Shown here one piece after another: positions 12,409 through 15,772 of a stretch of 15,772 nucleotides of DNA; positions within the stretch are counted from its first letter, which is position 1; each line of letters starts with the position of its first letter. The position numbers and the translations under genes were made by a program. Origin of the DNA: Candidatus Lloydbacteria bacterium RIFCSPLOWO2_02_FULL_54_12 (lineage in GTDB: Bacteria > Patescibacteriota > Minisyncoccia > Phycocordibacterales > UBA6899); the NCBI GenBank assembly GCA_001819095.1, contig MHLS01000004.1:1-15772 (forward strand). Direction: 5' to 3'. The notes under the pieces were generated by a model that did not search any database, was not told the origin of the DNA, and saw nothing but the letters and a program-made list of their open reading frames with translations.

Positions 12409-12885
12409 TCAAACTAACACGAACTTTTGCTCAAGCGCAAGGAGTTTCCTTTTGCAGGCAACGCCGCCCGCGTACCCGCCGAGTTTCCCGCCCTTCCCGA
12501 CAACGCGATGGCACGGCACGATGATCGGTATCGGATTCTTCCCGTTCGCGGAACCGACGGCGCGAAACGCACTTCGCTTCCCCGCCCGCCGCGCCTCTTC
12601 GGCGTAACTTATCGTCGTACCGTACGGTATTCTTCGAAGGACGCCCCACGCTTTCTTTTGGAATGCCGTACCTTCAAGCAGAATGGGAACGGTGAAGCGT
12701 TTCCGTTTTCCGGAAAAGTATTCTTTCAGCTCGCGCTTGGTGCGGACGATGAGCGGATGCTTGGGCGAACGGATTAATCGCTCGCTCCACTTTTCATTCG
12801 GCAAAAAGACCCGTGTAAGCGCACGGCCGGAAACGACGATATGTATCCGCCCGATGGGCGTCGTCACGCCGTCAAAATACTGCAT
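12409..12885 (-). CDS. ogt: Methylated-DNA--protein-cysteine methyltransferase (Ogt/MGMT type)
   Basis: A 158-residue DNA-repair protein that removes O6-alkyl groups from guanine by irreversible transfer to its own cysteine. The acceptor is Cys125 in IVPCHRV. The rest of the family core is present: IPYGTTISYAE (86-96), the Arg finger in FRAVG (Arg108), the Asn hinge in ANGKNPIPIIVPCHRV (Asn117) and GGYAGG (136-141). The N-terminal domain is the usual RNase H-like half. The ATG at 12885 is preferred to the TTG at 12900, because a promoter-like TTGGCT-17-TACGAT ends 6 bases before it. The length matches single-domain Ogt proteins. The gene probably forms an operon with the 148-residue gene behind it. 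Confidence 0.93.
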   Translation of the reverse strand: MQYFDGVTTPIGRIHIVVSGRALTRVFLPNEKWSERLIRSPKHPLIVRTKRELKEYFSGKRKRFTVPILLEGTAFQKKAWGVLRRIPYGTTISYAEEARRAGKRSAFRAVGSANGKNPIPIIVPCHRVVGKGGKLGGYAGGVACKRKLLALEQKFVLV

Positions 12886-12891
12886 CGGGTC

Positions 12892-12920
12892 ATCGTACAA
12901 AAAAAACCCCAGTAAGCCAA
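12892..12920 (-). promoter_or_regulatory. Possible ogt promoter inside the preceding terminator
   Basis: On the minus strand TTGGCT (12920-12915), a 17-base spacer that is mostly the terminator stem and T-run, and TACGAT (12897-12892), which ends 6 bases before the ATG. Confidence 0.4.
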
Positions 12921-12936
12921 GGCAGCTACTACGGGG
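12899..12936 (-). terminator. Rho-independent terminator of the phosphatase gene
   Basis: On the minus strand CCCC and AGTA (12936-12933, 12930-12927) pair with TACT and GGGG (12914-12907), followed by eight T. The stem sequence resembles the hairpin at 775-809. Confidence 0.8.
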
Positions 12937-12942
12937 TATGAC

Positions 12943-13626
12943 TTAGCCTTTCTTTTTTTTCTGTCGCTCTTTCCACGGGGCGAAATTCGAGATGTCGAGC
13001 ACCATTCTCTTTCCCTCTGCACGATAGACCGTGACCGAAGCGTTCTCGGTAGGATATCGCTCGTACGCGTTCACTGTTTCCTCGCCGTCCCAGTTCCCGA
13101 AGATCTTTCCCCAGACGGGAAGCGTCTTGCCGTGCCCGAACACGACCACGTGCTCTCCTGGACATTCGATCTGGAGCGTGAGGAAAAAGTTCCGCAGGCG
13201 CATCTCGCCGTCTGCCCAGCTTTCGCCGTTCAACGGTTTGAAATGAAAGCGGCCCTCGCGTTGTTTGCGGCTCTTCTCGCTCCACGGGAGATGTTTGTCG
13301 ATCTCCTTGTCGGTCATCAGGTCTTCGATCCCACGTCGCAGTTCGATAAGCCGCGCATCCTTGATTGGCTCGATATTTGGATATGCCATCCGGAATGTCT
13401 CGAGCGCGCGCACGTAATACGAGGAATAGTAACGGTCAAACGTGAAGTGCTTGCGGAGCCACATTCCGAGCGCCGCCGCCTGTTCCTTGCCGCGCTTCGT
13501 CAAATGGCAATTATGCGTCGAGAAACCCTCGTCGCGGGTTCTGTCCTTACGCGAAAGCACGTTATTCTCCGCTTCCGCGTGACGAACCAAGACCAGCGTC
13601 TTCGGCAATGGGAAAGCACGGTTCAT
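12943..13626 (-). CDS. Histidine phosphatase superfamily protein
   Basis: A 227-residue phosphoglycerate-mutase-like (histidine phosphatase) protein. The phospho-acceptor is His16 in LVLVRHAEAE with Arg15 beside it. The second half of the pocket shows Arg73 in YYVRALET, Glu95 and His165 in VVVFGHGKTL. The family includes phosphatases of sugars, nucleotides and phosphoproteins, and the substrate cannot be read from sequence. The start at 13626 is chosen for AAAGGTG six bases upstream. The frame is open to 13779, but that extension would overlap the divergent promoter. It ends in a Lys-rich tail and is followed directly by a terminator. It is divergent from the secreted-protein gene at 13810. 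Confidence 0.88.
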   Translation of the reverse strand: MNRAFPLPKTLVLVRHAEAENNVLSRKDRTRDEGFSTHNCHLTKRGKEQAAALGMWLRKHFTFDRYYSSYYVRALETFRMAYPNIEPIKDARLIELRRGIEDLMTDKEIDKHLPWSEKSRKQREGRFHFKPLNGESWADGEMRLRNFFLTLQIECPGEHVVVFGHGKTLPVWGKIFGNWDGEETVNAYERYPTENASVTVYRAEGKRMVLDISNFAPWKERQKKKKG

Positions 13627-13724
13627 GATAAACACCTTTCGCGAACTCTGATTGAGTATTTTGCACGGAAGCTCCGGAAAGTAAAGGTTTTTGGGCACCC
13701 GAACGTCTTGAAGATCGACCAAAC

Positions 13725-13753
13725 TTGCATTGTTTTCCATTTCGTGGTATAAT
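13725..13753 (+). promoter_or_regulatory. Strong promoter of the 13810 gene
   Basis: TTGCAT (13725-13730), 17 bases, perfect TATAAT (13748-13753) preceded by TGG (extended -10). The Shine-Dalgarno GGAGGT at 13799-13804 is 5 bases from the ATG. Confidence 0.9.
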
Positions 13754-13809
13754 GGCGGCGGTCTACTTTCAGTCATCAATCACTAATCACGCATCCACGG
13801 AGGTGTAGC

Positions 13810-14187
13810 ATGAAACGATCGTTCGGAATGTTGTTGTTCGCACTCGTAGTGTCCGCCACAAACGCAAACGCCCAAGAAGTTCGCGAGTGGGTTGCCTGCC
13901 CCACGCTTCCCGAAGCACAAGGCATCGTCGACCTCTTCAGGGATGCCGACGCAAAGGGTGAAAGTTTCGATGCGTTCGCCGAAAAAGTGCAGGGTGTCCT
14001 CAATCACGGCTCCTGCAAAGAAAGTTCGGGCAGTGCAGAGTGGCTCTCCGCCGTCGCACAGCCGCACCAATGGGAGGCGCGTCTCAACGGCGGACCGGCA
14101 CTCGCCCTCTATGTCGCGGAGCGCCTCGAACGGGGCGAAACAAAATACTTCGCCGTCTCGCGCATGTTCGTGGGGCGGAGCAAATAA
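13810..14187 (+). CDS. Small secreted hypothetical protein
   Basis: A 125-residue precursor. It has a classical Sec signal peptide: basic MKRS, a hydrophobic core FGMLLFALVVSA, and cleavage expected after Ala21 (ANA-QE). The mature part of about 104 residues has two cysteines (Cys30 and Cys69) that could form a disulfide, an Asp/Glu/Lys-rich middle and no recognised domain. It has the most consensus-like promoter of the window and a full Shine-Dalgarno site, which suggests high expression. It is followed by an intrinsic terminator and stands alone. Its job is unknown. An envelope or extracellular location is the only firm inference. Confidence 0.85.
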   Translation: MKRSFGMLLFALVVSATNANAQEVREWVACPTLPEAQGIVDLFRDADAKGESFDAFAEKVQGVLNHGSCKESSGSAEWLSAVAQPHQWEARLNGGPALALYVAERLERGETKYFAVSRMFVGRSK

Positions 14188-14216
14188 GTACGACCGCTTC
14201 AAGAAGAATGGCAAAG

Positions 14217-14241
14217 AGCCGTCTTGCGAAGCGGCTTTTTG
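14217..14241 (+). terminator. Rho-independent terminator
   Basis: AGCCG (14217-14221) pairs with CGGCT (14232-14236), followed by TTTT and G. It follows the secreted-protein gene. Confidence 0.75.
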
Positions 14242-14293
14242 TTTGCAAAAATAATCCGCGCATTGTACCTTGAACAGTGCTCACCAGAAGCAT

Positions 14294-14383
14294 GGAGGGT
14301 TCGCATAGCGGTCGAGTGCGCGCGCTTGGAAAGCGCGTAAGGTGTCAAAACCTTCGAGGGTTCGAATCCCTCACCCTCCGCCA
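14294..14383 (+). tRNA. tRNA-Ser (anticodon GGA)
   Basis: A 90-base gene with encoded CCA. The acceptor GGAGGGT (14294-14300) pairs with ACCCTCC before discriminator G and CCA. The anticodon stem CGCGC/GCGCG encloses TTGGAAA with anticodon GGA at 14328-14330, reading UCC and UCU. A long class II variable arm (AAGGT/ACCTT) and the T-arm GAGGG-TTCGAAT-CCCTC are present. Together with discriminator G these identify serine. Confidence 0.96.
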
Positions 14384-14395
14384 GATGTCCAAGTT

Positions 14396-14420
14396 AGAAC
14401 CGAAGTAAAATAAAGGTTCT
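14396..14420 (+). promoter_or_regulatory. Possible endonuclease promoter and inverted repeat
   Basis: AGAACC (14396-14401) and GGTTCT (14415-14420) are inverted around the -10-like TAAAAT (14406-14411). No clear -35 is seen. The repeat could be an operator controlling the restriction gene. Confidence 0.35.
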
Positions 14421-14435
14421 TGGAGCCAAAGTAAT

Positions 14436-15137
14436 ATGCAAAAACGAACATTAACCCAAATTAAGAAAGCACTTCAAGAACTCTCGAAAAAGGGGTGGAT
14501 TAAGTCTAATCGCAGTCACAATACTGGAATAGGTAAAACTCTAGAGGACTATCTTGGCATTACAGAAAACAATATTGCTCTGCCAGACTTTGGTGTAATG
14601 GAATTGAAATCTCAGAGACTCAATACTCTTTCGATGATGACTTTGTTTACCAAGAGTCCTGAGGGAATTACAAATGCTGAAATAAGAAAACGCTTCGGTT
14701 ACCCTGATTCTGAGTTTCCTAAGATTAAAATTCTTCATCAGACCATCAGTAATGGCAAAAGAAACGGCATGGGTTTTCAGGCTACAGTTGATGAAAAACA
14801 AGGGAAATTATTGATTCTCAAAAAAGGGAAACTTCTGGGATATTATGGTTTGGCGTTTTTGAGGAAAAAAGCTATCGAAAAAATAGGAGATGGATTGATA
14901 TTAGTTCGTGCTGAGACAAAAAAGATTCGAGGACACGAATACTTTCACTACAAAGATGCATACATTCTGAAAGAGATTGATCCGACTAAGTTTTTGGCTC
15001 ACTCAAAATATGATATTCGACTCGGTGTGTATCATAGCGGTAAAAATGCGGGGAAACCACATGACCACGGATCGGCATTCCGCCTAACCGAGAAGTCTTT
15101 ACCACTTTTGTTTAAGATTCATAAAAAGATTCTCTAA
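14436..15137 (+). CDS. MvaI/BcnI-family type II restriction endonuclease
   Basis: A 233-residue protein with the features of the MvaI/BcnI family, monomeric enzymes that cut CC(W or S)GG-type sites. GIGKTLEDYLG (31-41) precedes ALPDFGVMELKSQR, whose Asp51, Glu56 and Lys58 form the PD-(D/E)xK metal site. The C-terminal part has the basic and His-rich stretch expected of the second catalytic arm. The length is close to the known members. GGAG lies about 10 bases before the ATG. The coding region is much AT-richer than the genes to its left. It follows tRNA-Ser by 52 bases and converges with the methyltransferase gene, overlapping it by 4 bases. The exact recognition site cannot be derived from sequence. 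Confidence 0.85.
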   Translation: MQKRTLTQIKKALQELSKKGWIKSNRSHNTGIGKTLEDYLGITENNIALPDFGVMELKSQRLNTLSMMTLFTKSPEGITNAEIRKRFGYPDSEFPKIKILHQTISNGKRNGMGFQATVDEKQGKLLILKKGKLLGYYGLAFLRKKAIEKIGDGLILVRAETKKIRGHEYFHYKDAYILKEIDPTKFLAHSKYDIRLGVYHSGKNAGKPHDHGSAFRLTEKSLPLLFKIHKKIL

Positions 15138-15763
15138 TTTTTTCTCAATACAACGATACTTTCTTTGTTCATCGTCTCCTCTAAGGCGCCCACAATATTT
15201 GTCGGTGAGTTTTTGATTGGCATTCTTTTGCCGGGGATATTTCGCACAATTATATCCTCAAAAGTAAAACCTATTTTTTCTGCTAATTCGGCAATAATAA
15301 TGTCAGTTGGAATTCGTACTTGTTTAACTAATCTATTTCCAACAACGAGACAGAAATACTTTTTGGGTTTAAGTATTCTGTGAGCTTGTTTCAGGCACTC
15401 ATTCAATCCAAGATTGAAGCTCAATACATCTTTTGCCCTTGCTTCGTCTTGTTTCGCAATTTTTTCTAATGATTCTTTGAGATAACCCGATGAAAGTGTG
15501 TGAATTAAATTTTTAGTAGCTCTACCACCAAGTAGATCATTATCTACGCCAGAAGCATCATTTGGGTTCTCAAACACATCAATCCATTGAGCAGAAAGGC
15601 GAGAAAACTGCCCATAAGCTACTGTGGTGCGACTATCGCCGTATGGAGGTGAAGTAATGATGCAATCAATAGAATTGGCTTTAATCCCATTATCTTTTGA
15701 AGAATCACCGTAGATTATTTTTGTCCATACATCCTTCTTTGCATCTTTGTAAAAATCAGTCAT
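15134..15763 (-). CDS. DNA methyltransferase (probably cytosine-N4), possibly a C-terminal part
   Basis: A 209-residue frame whose main signature is TSPPYGDSRTTVAYGQFS: motif IV (SPPY) of amino-methyltransferases followed by a target-specific region typical of N4-cytosine enzymes. IIYGDSS precedes it and LVVGNRLVKQ follows. Motif I (the FxGxG-type AdoMet site) is not visible, so that half should lie upstream, beyond 15772, either in the same protein or as a separate subunit gene. The frame is still open at the window edge, so the ATG at 15763 may be internal. It would protect host DNA from the neighbouring endonuclease. The gene is AT-rich like its partner. Confidence 0.8.
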   Translation of the reverse strand: MTDFYKDAKKDVWTKIIYGDSSKDNGIKANSIDCIITSPPYGDSRTTVAYGQFSRLSAQWIDVFENPNDASGVDNDLLGGRATKNLIHTLSSGYLKESLEKIAKQDEARAKDVLSFNLGLNECLKQAHRILKPKKYFCLVVGNRLVKQVRIPTDIIIAELAEKIGFTFEDIIVRNIPGKRMPIKNSPTNIVGALEETMNKESIVVLRKN

Positions 15764-15772
15764 TCCCGCGAT

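Noticed and set aside
12104..12412. A 102-codon minus-strand frame overlapping the 148-residue gene
   Set aside because: The 12375-11929 frame has the Shine-Dalgarno site and the terminator. This one is out of phase and Arg-rich.

Overview
The window looks like chromosomal DNA of a small-genome bacterium, most likely a member of the Patescibacteria/CPR (Parcubacteria-like). This is an inference from many short orphan genes, a HicA/HicB-type pair of a form I associate with such genomes, and very short intergenic regions. The standard genetic code is used: TGA, TAA and TAG all end genes. Most of the window is GC-rich. The PIN gene (876-2010) and the restriction-modification genes (after 14436) are visibly AT-richer, which suggests acquired DNA.

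Left part (1-3760) is accessory. It holds an orphan ORF with a good terminator (31-439), a 62-codon ORF, and a 36-residue membrane peptide just downstream of a PIN-domain/zinc-ribbon nuclease-like gene. Two toxin-antitoxin modules follow, both on the minus strand: a hicBA-like pair (2168-2890) and a higBA-like pair (3069-3720). The HicA toxin gene is split by a 90-bp hairpin-rich insertion flanked by a 4-bp direct repeat. Removing it restores an in-frame 98-residue protein. Each module is bracketed by a matched pair of hairpins. One pair shows compensatory base changes.

Centre (3757-7017) is dominated by nrdJ, a complete adenosylcobalamin-dependent (class II) ribonucleoside-triphosphate reductase with all expected cysteines. 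Its upstream region (6238-6681) is the most structured DNA in the window. It contains a probable promoter abutting a perfect DnaA box, two stable hairpins in the presumed leader, and a 131-bp nested palindrome with a 19-bp perfect closing stem. Beyond it an ArsR-type regulator gene is transcribed in the opposite direction.

Right part (7051-14241) is a series of small housekeeping or envelope genes: two small hypotheticals, a membrane-anchored winged-helix-like protein, a DUF192 protein, a nucleoside 2-deoxyribosyltransferase-like protein, an ABC exporter, a small orphan, an Ogt/MGMT DNA-repair protein, a histidine phosphatase and a secreted small protein. Most have recognisable promoters and terminators. 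At the end tRNA-Ser(GGA) is followed by a type II restriction-modification pair: an MvaI/BcnI-type endonuclease and a convergent cytosine-N4-type methyltransferase that may continue past the window edge.

A recurring feature is a -10 hexamer ending only 6-7 bases before the start codon of several genes (663, 2890, 6682, 8995, 12885). This suggests many leaderless mRNAs alongside genes with clear Shine-Dalgarno sites (7947, 9116, 12375, 13626, 13810).
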